Shown here in pieces: positions 37,556 through 47,281 of a stretch of 64,000 nt of DNA. Source of the stretch: Colwellia psychrerythraea. Lineage in GTDB: Bacteria; Pseudomonadota; Gammaproteobacteria; Enterobacterales; Alteromonadaceae. Position 1 is the stretch's first letter; the number at the start of each line of letters is the position of its first letter. The stretch covers positions 89,648 to 153,647 of the forward strand of contig NZ_JQEC01000074.1 of the NCBI RefSeq assembly GCF_000764185.1, written 5' to 3'. Made by a program: the position numbers and the translations under genes. Under the pieces are notes generated by a model that ran no database searches, was not told the DNA's origin, and saw nothing but the letters and a program-made list of their open reading frames with translations.

Positions 37556-37666
37556 GATTATCCTGAATTATATTTTATGTATTTAGCTGTTCGTAGATAC
37601 CCGTAGTGTTCATGTAAATGATTTTAAGTTAAATGGTTACTCGCATGGTTATTCGCAGTAATGCCT

Positions 37667-38896
37667 CTACAAAGAGGGTGTGGCGAGTAATATCGCTTTG
37701 CGATACTGACTCGGTGTTTGCTGTTTATATTTTTTAAATACTTGGTTAAAGCTCGACTTTGAGCTAAAACCGCAGTCATAGGCAATGTTAATGATATTAT
37801 CTGTGGCCGGTCGAGTTTTTATTGCTTCAACCACTGCGGCTATTCGATAGTGATTAACCAGTTCATAAAAACTACCCGTTTGATGTTGACTGAGCAATTC
37901 AGACAATTGGTGCCGAGTTAACGCTAAAGCTTGTGCTAATTGAAGCTGAGTTAATTGTGAATTTAAGTAATATTTCTCTTTAATCATTAAAGCATCAAGT
38001 GTCGTTAACTGTTGTTGCTGTGTTTCACTAAGCACTGCACTTTGAATTGCTACGGCATTTGCTTTACGCTCTGTTGATTTAACAGGCTCGACTAATAATT
38101 TTTCATTAACGAGTTGGCTTGCCTCATTCATTCGCTTTTGCTGAGTAGTTAAATTCAAAGGCGCAGGTCGGTCAAAACGAAGCAATAAATAGGTTAAAGC
38201 AAAAAAAGCTATGACAGTTGAAAAGTTAGCTATAGCAAAACTATTCGCTGATGGTGTTAAGTCATTAATAATAGAAAAAATCAGCGCAACAAAAATACTA
38301 AGCATCATTAAATGAGACAGGGTTAACACGCTTATTATCCAAGATAATTGCGGCAATACCGCACCACGTTTATGGTGAAAGAAAAACCGTAAAGCATAAC
38401 CGCTAGCAACCAACAAGTAGCCAATAAAATGGGCAGCTGGTAGCAAATAAAGTAAAGAAAAGCGCTCGGTCAGTGGTTGTTTAGTTACTTGTTGCAACTG
38501 TTCGCACGCCAGTTGAAAAAACGGCAAACCATTATTTAGCACATCAATGAGCGACCACAATGCCGTTATCAGAAAAGGTAATAAATGTAAGTTATCGGTT
38601 AACCGCCACTTACGTTTAGGTTCAATCATTTGTAATACAAAAATTATTAACAATGGCCCTAATAATAAATAGCTGTTTACACTACGCCAAATGGAAATAA
38701 AATGCATTGAACTATCAAATAGTCCGCTATCAATATAAAAACTCACGCCCATATTGATCGTCAATAGGGCTAGGTAAATCGCTAAAATTCGGCTCACTCC
38801 CGGTTTTACGAATAAATACCCTGCGATTATAATTCCCTGTAAACATCCTAACCCAACTAATTGACTAAAACTAAACAATGGCTCACCTACTAACAT
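37667..38896 (-). CDS. AraC-family regulator with N-terminal membrane domain
   Basis: 409 residues. Seven or so membrane helices fill residues about 8-240; a linker follows, then a C-terminal AraC-type double HTH (LTRHQLSELLSQHQTGSFYELVN; IAYDCGFSSKSSFNQVFKKY; PSQYRK). It should sense a signal at or in the inner membrane and act on DNA directly. The divergent small membrane protein gene 240 bp away is its likely target. A paralogue with the same plan lies at 41616-42842. Confidence 0.9.
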   Translation of the reverse strand: MLVGEPLFSFSQLVGLGCLQGIIIAGYLFVKPGVSRILAIYLALLTINMGVSFYIDSGLFDSSMHFISIWRSVNSYLLLGPLLIIFVLQMIEPKRKWRLTDNLHLLPFLITALWSLIDVLNNGLPFFQLACEQLQQVTKQPLTERFSLLYLLPAAHFIGYLLVASGYALRFFFHHKRGAVLPQLSWIISVLTLSHLMMLSIFVALIFSIINDLTPSANSFAIANFSTVIAFFALTYLLLRFDRPAPLNLTTQQKRMNEASQLVNEKLLVEPVKSTERKANAVAIQSAVLSETQQQQLTTLDALMIKEKYYLNSQLTQLQLAQALALTRHQLSELLSQHQTGSFYELVNHYRIAAVVEAIKTRPATDNIINIAYDCGFSSKSSFNQVFKKYKQQTPSQYRKAILLATPSL

Positions 38897-39138
38897 TAAA
38901 AATGTAACTCTTGGGCTAATCGCCGATGGTTATGAAAAAACTTGAGCATTATACCTTACTAAATATTTATTAAGTACAGTGCATAAGTACACAGAGGCCC
39001 GTTTATACCTTTTAAAATCGATTTAATTCAAAGGTCTATAAAAAAAGTAAAACAAAGAGTCTACTTGGGTCGATGTTGGCGCAATAACATACTTCAGGCG
39101 CTAAACTGCCCAACATCTTACCCAAAACAGAGAATAAA

Positions 39139-39522
39139 ATGAAAAATAAAATTGAATTAATTTTGAGCTATCTAGTAATAGCTAGTGCATTGCAGTATGC
39201 CGTGATGGTATCAATAGCGTGGAATTTCCATTTTTCACCAGAGAAAATGGCTGCCCCTGGCATGGTAATAGCCTTTATAACGGCTTGTTGTTTAAATATT
39301 GTTAAACTAAAAGATAACACTGCCAGTCGTAAAATTTATGTGATGGCCGCTTTTGCTAATGCCTTAACCTTAAGTTATGCCGTCAGTTTATCAGTTCAAG
39401 ATCCAAACATAGGCAAAATAGTAACCACACTGATGATGAGCGCTATATTCTTATTGTCATTAGTGAGCTGCTTTGCTTACCAAGTGAATAGCGGTAATAG
39501 TGCACTTAGGCAAAGCGTTTAA
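39139..39522 (+). CDS. Small four-helix membrane protein, hypothetical
   Basis: 127 residues with four membrane helices and no assigned family. It is divergent from the membrane-anchored AraC regulator, which probably controls it. Confidence 0.7.
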   Translation: MKNKIELILSYLVIASALQYAVMVSIAWNFHFSPEKMAAPGMVIAFITACCLNIVKLKDNTASRKIYVMAAFANALTLSYAVSLSVQDPNIGKIVTTLMMSAIFLLSLVSCFAYQVNSGNSALRQSV

Positions 39523-39631
39523 TAAATGAATAATATAAAGTAATCTAGAAAGGTCAACAGTCCCTAATGGCACCATCAATAAAGCGAGTGCCCTAGTTAA
39601 CTTTCTTTAAGTGATTCGAGTATAAACTTAA

Positions 39632-39845
39632 TATTATTGTATCTCTCGCGGTGTTCGTCGGGCCTTTTTGTGCGGTGAAGATAAAATACTCAGCCTAAGC
39701 CAAGTGTTCGTTATTGATGTATGCGTTTACGGTATTATGAGTAATCCCACGCATATAGTAGTTTTTGGTGTGATAATACCGCGAAAGCGTGGACAACTAG
39801 TGAAGTATTACAACGTTGGCATCAGTTATTCAAAGGCACTTTAAT
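39632..39845 (+). pseudogene. Decayed REP-associated (RayT/Y1) transposase
   Basis: One frame reads YYCISRGVRRAFLCGEDK (39632-39685) then IDVCVYGIMSNPTHIVVF, matching the YYHCISRCVRRAFLCGED and CAYAVMSNHTHIV blocks of large Alteromonadales RayT-like transposases. After a frameshift near 39780 the next frame gives AWTTSEVLQRWHQLFKGTL, the following block. The HUH metal motif His-Thr-His is Pro-Thr-His here and the gene lacks both ends, so it is inactive. Confidence 0.72.
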
Positions 39846-39926
39846 AACAAACATCAAGCCGGATGTTTTTGTCATAAATATGTTATTTTATTTGTAAATT
39901 TAATTTCTATTTTTTGGACTGTAAAA

Positions 39927-41258
39927 ATGAATACTCTGATTTGGATAGGCAGTATCTTGTTAGGTGCTGTTGCTGTTTATGTACTAGCGATTACTGCTTT
40001 CGCCACATACGTGAATAACCCCTCAACACATGACGCCACTCCTGTAAATTCTGAAGTCAGTAAACAATATCATGTAAAGGAAGGAAAAATTATTTATGTA
40101 ATGGATGGTAACTTCTTTCAGATCGGCGGCAAAGAAATAGAAGGAGCAGATGTTGGCACCTTTGAAGTGATAGACCAGTCCTATGCAAAAGATATGAATT
40201 TTATTTATTATGATGGCAGACCCATTGAAGCTGGCCTGCCAAATTCAGTCGAATTTGTTACCTCTGAGCTCAATGACAGCAGTGCTAATTCTGGTTATCT
40301 TATTAGTGGCAATAACGTCTTTTGTTTGGGAGAAAAAATAAAAGGTGCTGATCCTGAATCGTTCAGCTTTATTCTTGATGGTTATGCAATGGATAAAGAC
40401 TACATTTATCATTTTTATGATACAAAAATTCCACGTAAAGCAGTGCCTATAGCTATTTCAAACGCGAGTAGTGGTTACATACAGCATGCAGATCAAATTC
40501 TTTATCAGGGTGAAGTCATTAGCCTCCAAGCAAAGAGCTTTGAAATAATCAATGACGAATACTCAAAAGACTCGCGCTATGTATATTCTCATGGGGCTGT
40601 TCTTGATGGTATGGATGCCAGTAGCTTTGTTGTTCTCAGCCCTTATTATAGAAAAGATAAAAACACCGCTTATTACTTTAATAATAAAATTATCGGCAGT
40701 GACCCCGACACCTTTAAAGTGTTAAACGATGAAATCTCTAAAGATAAAAATAACCTTTATTACAGTGATTTTTTAATTAAAAATAAAAAGCCATCTCAAT
40801 TAAGCCAGTCTGATGCAGATGAACTGGAGAACAGGTCAAAATGGAGACCGCTCCACCTAGATGAAACAACGGTAATATTAGTACCTAGCGATGAGGTTAT
40901 TGACTTCAGTTATCAGTTTTATGCTTATAACAATGAAGTTTATGCAACGGATAGAAAACTGGAAGGCATTAAACCCGAAGAGGTCATTGTTTTAGGTGAT
41001 GAGGATGATGATAAATTACTGATTCAGATAGGTAATAAAATATTTTATATGGGTAGCGAAATTCTTGGGGTAGACACTGAAACGTTTTCAATCATATCTG
41101 GTCATTTTACAAAAGATGATAAGCATGTTTACTGGCAAGAGCACATAGTCACAGACGCAGACCCTTCAACGTTTAAATATGAAGATAATTTATATGCCGA
41201 TGAAAACGAATCTAAAGAATATGTATTAAAAATGTCTGAAGATTCACTCTTTGATTAA
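39927..41258 (+). CDS. Membrane-anchored DKNYY-repeat protein
   Basis: 443 residues from ATG 39927; the frame extends upstream into a transposase relic but the first helix (NTLIWIGSILLGAVAVYVLAI) marks the start. After the anchor come repeated units of the form YAKD..FIYYDG..I.GAD..SF.VL, the pattern of DKNYY domains, about eight copies to the C-terminus. The family is surface-exposed or periplasmic and of unknown function. Its position between relics suggests an accessory gene. Confidence 0.82.
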   Translation: MNTLIWIGSILLGAVAVYVLAITAFATYVNNPSTHDATPVNSEVSKQYHVKEGKIIYVMDGNFFQIGGKEIEGADVGTFEVIDQSYAKDMNFIYYDGRPIEAGLPNSVEFVTSELNDSSANSGYLISGNNVFCLGEKIKGADPESFSFILDGYAMDKDYIYHFYDTKIPRKAVPIAISNASSGYIQHADQILYQGEVISLQAKSFEIINDEYSKDSRYVYSHGAVLDGMDASSFVVLSPYYRKDKNTAYYFNNKIIGSDPDTFKVLNDEISKDKNNLYYSDFLIKNKKPSQLSQSDADELENRSKWRPLHLDETTVILVPSDEVIDFSYQFYAYNNEVYATDRKLEGIKPEEVIVLGDEDDDKLLIQIGNKIFYMGSEILGVDTETFSIISGHFTKDDKHVYWQEHIVTDADPSTFKYEDNLYADENESKEYVLKMSEDSLFD

Positions 41259-41615
41259 TAGCTTGTATCGGCTTGAAACTAATAAAAGTAAGTTATAAAT
41301 CAAACTTACCAAAGATAAAATAACTGTGATTTCTTTAATGGAACAGAAAATAATAGACTTTTTGAAAATAAAAAAATAACGTCAAAACACTGTATTACAG
41401 CAGAAGGTTATAAAAACTTAGCAAGGACAGTTGATCGAGTCTCAATCAATGGTTCTGGAGTTCTTGGTGGTTAAGCGTCCCTTTAGGGAGTGTTAGGTCG
41501 TGTTTTTGTAATTAAACCTCCTTAAGGGATGATTATCGTTGTTGGGTTTTCGTGTGTATTTATGAACGGACTGTTTTCTTATTTCATAGAGCCTACAGGG
41601 ACAAAGCCCAAACCA
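41259..41615. other. Stretch with a coding relic
   Basis: 357 bp. An open frame from about 41391 to TAA at 41474 reads CITAEGYKNLARTVDRVSING then SGVLGG with no start; DNA near 41422-41450 resembles 37360-37390. Likely remnant of a C-terminus. Nothing else recognised. Confidence 0.35.
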
Positions 41616-42842
41616 CTACTTGCTCATTTTACGAAACTCACTTGGCGTTTGCCCTGTTTCTTGTTTAAAGGCTTTATAAAAAGAAGACCGGGCATTAAAA
41701 CCCACTTCAAGGGCAATGTTAAGTACGGTATCTTGATTGGCTATAATTTTTGGCTTAGCGGCTTCAATACGCCATTGATTGACAAAATCAAAGAAGTTGA
41801 TGGCTAAGGTTTCATTAAGGGTTTGCGATATATAGTTAGGGGAAATGGCCAGATAACTGGCGAGTTTTTGCAGTGATAAGTTGGCATCTAAATAGAGCTT
41901 GTCTGTTGCCATAACTGTATTAATTTTCACAGCGATACGATCTGATTGCTCACTACCTAGTGCTGAACGTTGATATTTTTTTGCTGTGCTGCTTTCCTGA
42001 TCTACTTCTACTTCTACTTCTACTTCGGCATTAGTACTTTCCGATTTATCTACTTCAGTACTCGTTATCTTTGAGTTGGCTATTTTAAAGTTATAAACCG
42101 GCTCAGTTAGTCCTGGTTTTTGTTGTAAACCAAAGTGAGCTAGGCTCCATATCAACAGCAATGACAATATGGCTTCGGTTCTTAAACTGAATAATAAATT
42201 GTCAAACAGGTTTGATGAAAATACTGTGGCTAACGAGAACAACCAAGTGCTGATGGCGATTAGCAATAACCAGTTCATCCAATGAAGTTCTTTATCGTCA
42301 TTATTAGAGAATAAGTCTTTGAGTTGCTTTCGATAAGCAACCAAGCGATGAATAATGTGAGAAATAGTATAAACACAATGGCCAAGCCAAAGCAGCATCA
42401 GTACTAATATACTCACTACTAAGGTAAGCGCTAAAGGGCCGACAGCATCTGCTTCGTTTATAAATATAGCGATATGTGTCTCTTTGGGTAAAAACAATAT
42501 CATCACTGAAACCATCAGTGCTGGCCATAATAATACAAAGTGGTGAACTTGTTTTTTATGAATTTTCCAAGGGGTAGGGGACGTTAGTGCTTCTACATAA
42601 AACCACAACGCGGGGCAAAGTGTAAAGAGTGCAGGAAAAGCTAATGCAGTATATAGGGCATACCATTCAGGTAACAAAGTGCTGACCATTGGCTCTAATG
42701 CTATGGCACCATTTGCTAATAAAAACAGTGCCAGTGGTAAAAATAAGGCAGATTTAATGCCGCGCGTTAACAACAGCGGTACGCTTAAACATATTTGCCC
42801 AACCATAATCATGGTGATGGCTATTACAATGGGATCAGTCAA
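41616..42842 (-). CDS. AraC-family regulator with N-terminal membrane domain
   Basis: 408 residues, same plan as the regulator at 37667-38896: about seven membrane helices, a linker, and a C-terminal AraC HTH (SPNYISQTLNETLAINFFDF; ALEVGFNARSSFYKAFKQ; TPSEFRKMSK). The linker contains (Glu-Val)4 encoded by four TCTACT hexamers on the plus strand (42001-42024). Its target is unknown; the divergent genes at 43055 and 43881 encode small membrane proteins. Confidence 0.88.
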   Translation of the reverse strand: MTDPIVIAITMIMVGQICLSVPLLLTRGIKSALFLPLALFLLANGAIALEPMVSTLLPEWYALYTALAFPALFTLCPALWFYVEALTSPTPWKIHKKQVHHFVLLWPALMVSVMILFLPKETHIAIFINEADAVGPLALTLVVSILVLMLLWLGHCVYTISHIIHRLVAYRKQLKDLFSNNDDKELHWMNWLLLIAISTWLFSLATVFSSNLFDNLLFSLRTEAILSLLLIWSLAHFGLQQKPGLTEPVYNFKIANSKITSTEVDKSESTNAEVEVEVEVDQESSTAKKYQRSALGSEQSDRIAVKINTVMATDKLYLDANLSLQKLASYLAISPNYISQTLNETLAINFFDFVNQWRIEAAKPKIIANQDTVLNIALEVGFNARSSFYKAFKQETGQTPSEFRKMSK

Positions 42843-43054
42843 TCTTGTACCTTTTTATTTTTACGGTTTAGTTATTGTTACTTCTCTAAATTAAAGCTAA
42901 CTCTACGCTATTGTTTATCACTTCCCTATAAAAAAGTGTCCGTGCTTTTAGTCTCGGACGATATAAGTCCTTCTAAAGTATATTATTTAAAAAATAGGGA
43001 TAAGTAGCGGTTTGCACTTTTCTTTATGCATAATAACAAAAAGGAAAAATAAGA

Positions 43055-43798
43055 ATGATAATTTCTGCCATCTCAAATCTTCATATCCTCTTGGGCACGG
43101 TTGGATTACTCGCTGGTGCAGCGGCTTTATTTTCAGCTAAAGGAGCGAAACTTCATAGAAAGGCAGGCAACGTGTTTTTTGTATCTATGCTTATTGTATC
43201 TGCAATAGGTTCGTATATCGCTTACATAAAAAGTGACATTCCTTTTTCAACGGCCTTATTCACTTGTTTGTTAGGCGTTTTTACTTTCTACTTGGTAGCG
43301 ACTTCATGGATAACCGTTAAACGTCGAGCAGGTGAACGTGGTTTGGCTGAAATAGCCGGGTTATTATTTATTTTAGCCACCGCCATTTTTTCGTTAACTA
43401 TAGGTGTCGACGCAGCAATGAGCGATACGGCAAGTAAGAATGGGGCTCCTCCAATGCCAATTGAGGTCTTTTATTTTTTTGCGGGCTTAGCTGTTTTTTT
43501 AGCACTTGGGGATATCTGGCTAATTGTTCGAGGTGGAATTTCAGGCTCACAACGTATCGCGCGACACTTGTGGCGTATGTGTATGGCACTTTTCATTTCG
43601 GTTGGTATTTTATTCATGGGTAACCCACAAGTATTCCCAATGGTACTCCAAAAGGCGGCAATACTTTCAATTCCCGTGCTTGCAATGCCAGTACTTATTA
43701 TCCTTGTTTTGATGGTTTATTGGCTTATTAAGTTGTTGTTTACCAAGAGTCGAAAAAAATCAAAGCAAGTGGCTGATGAAGTAATATCATTAGGATAA
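43055..43798 (+). CDS. Membrane protein, DUF2306-like
   Basis: 247 residues, about seven membrane helices. SNLHILLGTVGLLAGAAALFSAKGAKLHRKAGNVFFVSM is spread over the N-terminus as in DUF2306-type proteins, with paired His (LHI, LHRKAG) and RHLWRM later that could bind heme; this is inference. Strong AAAAAGGAAAAATAAGA site. Divergent from the AraC-type membrane regulator. Confidence 0.78.
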   Translation: MIISAISNLHILLGTVGLLAGAAALFSAKGAKLHRKAGNVFFVSMLIVSAIGSYIAYIKSDIPFSTALFTCLLGVFTFYLVATSWITVKRRAGERGLAEIAGLLFILATAIFSLTIGVDAAMSDTASKNGAPPMPIEVFYFFAGLAVFLALGDIWLIVRGGISGSQRIARHLWRMCMALFISVGILFMGNPQVFPMVLQKAAILSIPVLAMPVLIILVLMVYWLIKLLFTKSRKKSKQVADEVISLG

Positions 43799-43880
43799 GT
43801 ATATCCAGTTCAAGATAAAAATTAAGTGATTAACCCAAGAGAACTGCAATAACGATTGTTAAAATAATGGAGAGGACTAG

Positions 43881-44549
43881 ATGAATAATTTACAAAAGGT
43901 TGGCGGCTTTGCTGCACTTGCACAGGCGATTACTTATCTATTAGCCTTTGTCTATTTTGGCGCGTTTTTCGATTTTCCTCGTGCTGGTGATACAGCGCAA
44001 AAGTTGAATTTTTTAGCTGATAATCAACTGATGTTATCTGTTGTTAATTTGGTTATGTATGTAGCTTTTGGTATTTTTTTAGCGGTACTTGTGCTGGCGC
44101 TTTATCATCGTTTTAAAAACCGTGCCTTGGTCTTGTCGCAGCTTGCAGCAGTATTTGGGGTAATTTGGGTTGGTTTGGTTATTGCCAGTGGCATGATTGC
44201 CAATATTGGCTTGGCAGCGGTGATTAAACTTTCGGTTAACGAGCCAGCGCAAGCGATGAACCTTTGGTTAACTCTTAATATTATTGTTGAAGGCTTGGGC
44301 GGCGGCAACGAAGTGATTGGCGGATTATGGTTGTTGTTATTAAGCTGTGCGGCGTTAAAGTCTCATCAGTTTTCTAAGAGACTTAGCTACTTTGGTTTAT
44401 TGATTGGACTTGCCGGAGTTCTGACTATTTATCCTGCGGATATACTCACTGAAATATTTGGTTTAGGTCAAATTGTCTGGTTTGTTTGGTTGGGGATAAG
44501 CATGCTGGTTACCATCGAGGTTTATCATAAAGAAGCTGAGCATGATTAA
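43881..44549 (+). CDS. Membrane protein, DUF4386-like
   Basis: 222 residues, six membrane helices; GGFAALAQAITYLLAFVYFGAF and the central ALYHRFK resemble DUF4386 proteins. Function unknown. GGAGAGGACTAG site before ATG. It follows the DUF2306-like gene by 82 bp on the same strand and may share its transcript. Confidence 0.75.
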   Translation: MNNLQKVGGFAALAQAITYLLAFVYFGAFFDFPRAGDTAQKLNFLADNQLMLSVVNLVMYVAFGIFLAVLVLALYHRFKNRALVLSQLAAVFGVIWVGLVIASGMIANIGLAAVIKLSVNEPAQAMNLWLTLNIIVEGLGGGNEVIGGLWLLLLSCAALKSHQFSKRLSYFGLLIGLAGVLTIYPADILTEIFGLGQIVWFVWLGISMLVTIEVYHKEAEHD

Positions 44550-44627
44550 TCATTCTCAGCTTTGTGTTTACTGCAATTGAGCTAATTCAAGGTAACTTAA
44601 GAGACCTAAGTTAGCTGCCATTCTACG

Positions 44628-46595
44628 TTATGGATTGGCTTGTAAAGTTACCGTAAACCCCGTGGCATCTTTGTAGCCATAAACGTCGATATACCAAGTG
44701 CCTTCTGCTGGCGTGGTTAAGGTACAACTTTCGCTATTGCCATTTTTATAGGGACGACAATCATAGCTCGACGATGTAGATTGTGCGCCATGGCGAACGT
44801 AAAGGTCTGCGTCACCTGTGCCACCACTCATGTGCACTGTCATAGTAGAATAACCTGAAGGTAATACTTGGCTATAACGTTGCCATTGTCCTTTAGCCAC
44901 TGAAATATTAGCAAACTCGTTATTAATAATATCAGGAGTAGTTCCGCCTGAAGTACTGAAACTGCCCGTTAAACTCAGCCCTGAAAAAGCAGCATAGGCT
45001 TTTAAACGAACATAATAAGTACCGCCTGCGGATGTGCCAGTGCAAGACTCACTATTGCCATTTTTATAAGGGCGACAGTCATAACTTGAGTCGGTTGGCG
45101 CTGAGCCAAACTTAACATACATATCTGCATCACCCGTGCCTCCGCTGGTTGTAAAGCTAATATCTGTAGCACCTGCAGGAACAGCCATAGTAAAGACAAT
45201 ATCACTACCCGATCCGGCGCTAATATTAGTTTGTGTTACGCCATTTTCTAAAATATTGTCACTTTGTGGTGGCTCGGTTACACCGTCAATAATACTTAAC
45301 CCTGATGCACTGCGGCTAAGTGGCAATACTTCACCTATTCCACTTGCTTGCCACCAATCAATATTTTGTGGCAAGGCAAGAGGATCGGCGTTACGTGCTT
45401 CTCTGGTTAAGGTTGCTGCACCAGAGCTAAACTGTGCTGTGCGTACTTCTAGTTTTGTTGGGGTAACACTTAAAACTTTAAACTGCTGAATGCTGGCTAA
45501 ATCAATGGTCCAAGATTTAGGGTTGTTTGCGGAGCGAGCAGGTGCGCCCCAGCTACCTTCACCAACATAAACAGTGCCGCCTGTGGTTGTTTTTACAAAG
45601 TTGTTACCTGAGGGCTTAAGTGCTTGGGTAATTTTGTTAATGTGAGTGTCAGACTCAACCACTAAATTCATTTTATGGCTGTAAAAACTGTCGGCCCACC
45701 AGTCATGCAAAATGGTATTGTCAGACTTGCCGCTGTAGTGTGGATACATGGGTTTATGATACTGGGCCACACGCCACTTTGCGCCACTGCCATTGGCAGA
45801 GAGATCTTGATTTAACCAATTGTTCATTGCCGTAGCGTAACTTGAATAACCACTGTTTTTGTATTGGCTATTTAAGGTATAAACCCTTAGCAGTGACGAT
45901 ACATTAAAAGCGCCGTAGCTGTCTTTACTGTCACAAAGCCCATCTTGGTTATAATCTACGCCAAACACTTGGCAAAGTGTTTTATAGTTGCCATCTTCAT
46001 GATTACCATGGGTAGCAACAAAGGGATAAATACGTTGGTAGCTAATACCGTCAATAAGATCATTTGACAAGGTTAATTGCCAATCTTTAAGATATTCCTT
46101 CATTTCTGAAGCCGAGTTGGCATTAGTATAATCGCCGCCGTGCATCACGAATAATGGTCTGATTTTGGCTACTAACTTGTTGCCTTTTTGACGTGTTGTC
46201 CAGCCTGTGCGTGTGTCTCCACCCGCAATAACGGTAAAACCTGTGTTGGTGGTAGGCGCCGTTTTAAACCACAAACGATCACCACAACCGCTACTATCAC
46301 AAACGCGATAAAAAACGTCAGTGTTTGGCGTTAAGCCTTTTAAAGTGACGAATTCACTTTGCAAGCTACTAGCAAAGGTGTGCGATGCGGTTACTTGTTT
46401 GATTTGCCAAGTTTGCTCGTTGGTACTAACACCATATTTAACATGATGGTTACTGCCTGATGTTGGCGTAAAGCCTATAGTGGCCTGTTGTGAAGGGTTA
46501 TGATCCCAAATTAAACGGTTATATTGGCTACCTGCATAAGTTACTGAACTTGCTAGGCTTAAGCCAATGGCTAAACTCACAATACTTTTGCTCAT
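44628..46595 (-). CDS. Secreted purple-acid-phosphatase-like metallophosphoesterase with two PPC domains
   Basis: 655 residues: signal peptide (about 1-22, VTYAGS), N-terminal Fn3-like PAP domain, calcineurin-type phosphoesterase domain with AGGDTRTG, MHGGDYTN, THGNHEDG and SDTHIN metal motifs, then two bacterial pre-peptidase (PPC) domains with near-identical SYDCRPYKNGNSESC segments. It should hydrolyse phosphate esters outside the cell. Its start overlaps the stop of the Lcl-domain gene by four bases, and that gene overlaps a cytochrome gene in the same way, so it is the last gene of a coupled operon. DNA of the two PPC Cys segments (near 44729 and 45052) is nearly identical. Confidence 0.9.
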   Translation of the reverse strand: MSKSIVSLAIGLSLASSVTYAGSQYNRLIWDHNPSQQATIGFTPTSGSNHHVKYGVSTNEQTWQIKQVTASHTFASSLQSEFVTLKGLTPNTDVFYRVCDSSGCGDRLWFKTAPTTNTGFTVIAGGDTRTGWTTRQKGNKLVAKIRPLFVMHGGDYTNANSASEMKEYLKDWQLTLSNDLIDGISYQRIYPFVATHGNHEDGNYKTLCQVFGVDYNQDGLCDSKDSYGAFNVSSLLRVYTLNSQYKNSGYSSYATAMNNWLNQDLSANGSGAKWRVAQYHKPMYPHYSGKSDNTILHDWWADSFYSHKMNLVVESDTHINKITQALKPSGNNFVKTTTGGTVYVGEGSWGAPARSANNPKSWTIDLASIQQFKVLSVTPTKLEVRTAQFSSGAATLTREARNADPLALPQNIDWWQASGIGEVLPLSRSASGLSIIDGVTEPPQSDNILENGVTQTNISAGSGSDIVFTMAVPAGATDISFTTSGGTGDADMYVKFGSAPTDSSYDCRPYKNGNSESCTGTSAGGTYYVRLKAYAAFSGLSLTGSFSTSGGTTPDIINNEFANISVAKGQWQRYSQVLPSGYSTMTVHMSGGTGDADLYVRHGAQSTSSSYDCRPYKNGNSESCTLTTPAEGTWYIDVYGYKDATGFTVTLQANP

Positions 46596-47281
46596 TTCCT
46601 TGCTTCCTTTTGTGATGTATTTTCATTAATAACGCGACTACTTAGCTGCGAGGTGGTATTTGCCTCAGTCAGTGAACTGACTAAGATTACAAATGCTGCG
46701 TTACGGTAGGGCAATGTTGCTTGCTGACCCGCATGGAAGTTAACGGCCAAGGCGCCGCTGTTAAATTGGGTGAAGTGCTGTGGTAATTGCTGCTGATTAG
46801 CCGATGTCCAATAGTCACCTTTATGTATAAAAGGGAAATAATCATTATTTATGTGAGCTTGGCCAGGACGTTGTGGGCTTTTTATTAACGACTGCAATTC
46901 ATCAGGAGTAGGAAGGCGCCAATTGTGTTGATTACATAAGCCTTGTGTATTTGTATGCCGAATAAGATCGCTGGTATCACAGCGTTGTGCTTCAAAGTAA
47001 CAATCACCAAAGTTTTCTTTGCCCTGTATTTCATCAAACCAAGAATAAGTCCAATAACCATCATGGATAGACTCATTGTCTGTTTTTACTTCCCAAAGTA
47101 CATTTAAGCTAGAGTCAACAACACACGACCAAGGACCTTGCCATGATGAAATGACTTCACCCGTGTTTATCATTTTAGTGAAGCGGGCATGTACTGGTGT
47201 TACATGAACCGGCAGAGAAAATCGGCAATAAAAGATTAATAACAACAGCATGAGTAATGAAGTTAAAAGTCTAATTTTCAT
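46592..47281 (-). CDS. Exported Lcl-domain (DUF1566) protein
   Basis: 229 residues with an N-terminal membrane or signal helix (about 6-24). The rest is an Lcl-type domain (WSCVVDSSLNVLWEVK, NWRLPTPDELQSL, FPFIHKGDYWTSAN), a lectin-like fold used for binding at the cell surface. Middle gene of a three-gene unit, overlapping both neighbours by four bases. Confidence 0.82.
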   Translation of the reverse strand: MKIRLLTSLLMLLLLIFYCRFSLPVHVTPVHARFTKMINTGEVISSWQGPWSCVVDSSLNVLWEVKTDNESIHDGYWTYSWFDEIQGKENFGDCYFEAQRCDTSDLIRHTNTQGLCNQHNWRLPTPDELQSLIKSPQRPGQAHINNDYFPFIHKGDYWTSANQQQLPQHFTQFNSGALAVNFHAGQQATLPYRNAAFVILVSSLTEANTTSQLSSRVINENTSQKEARK

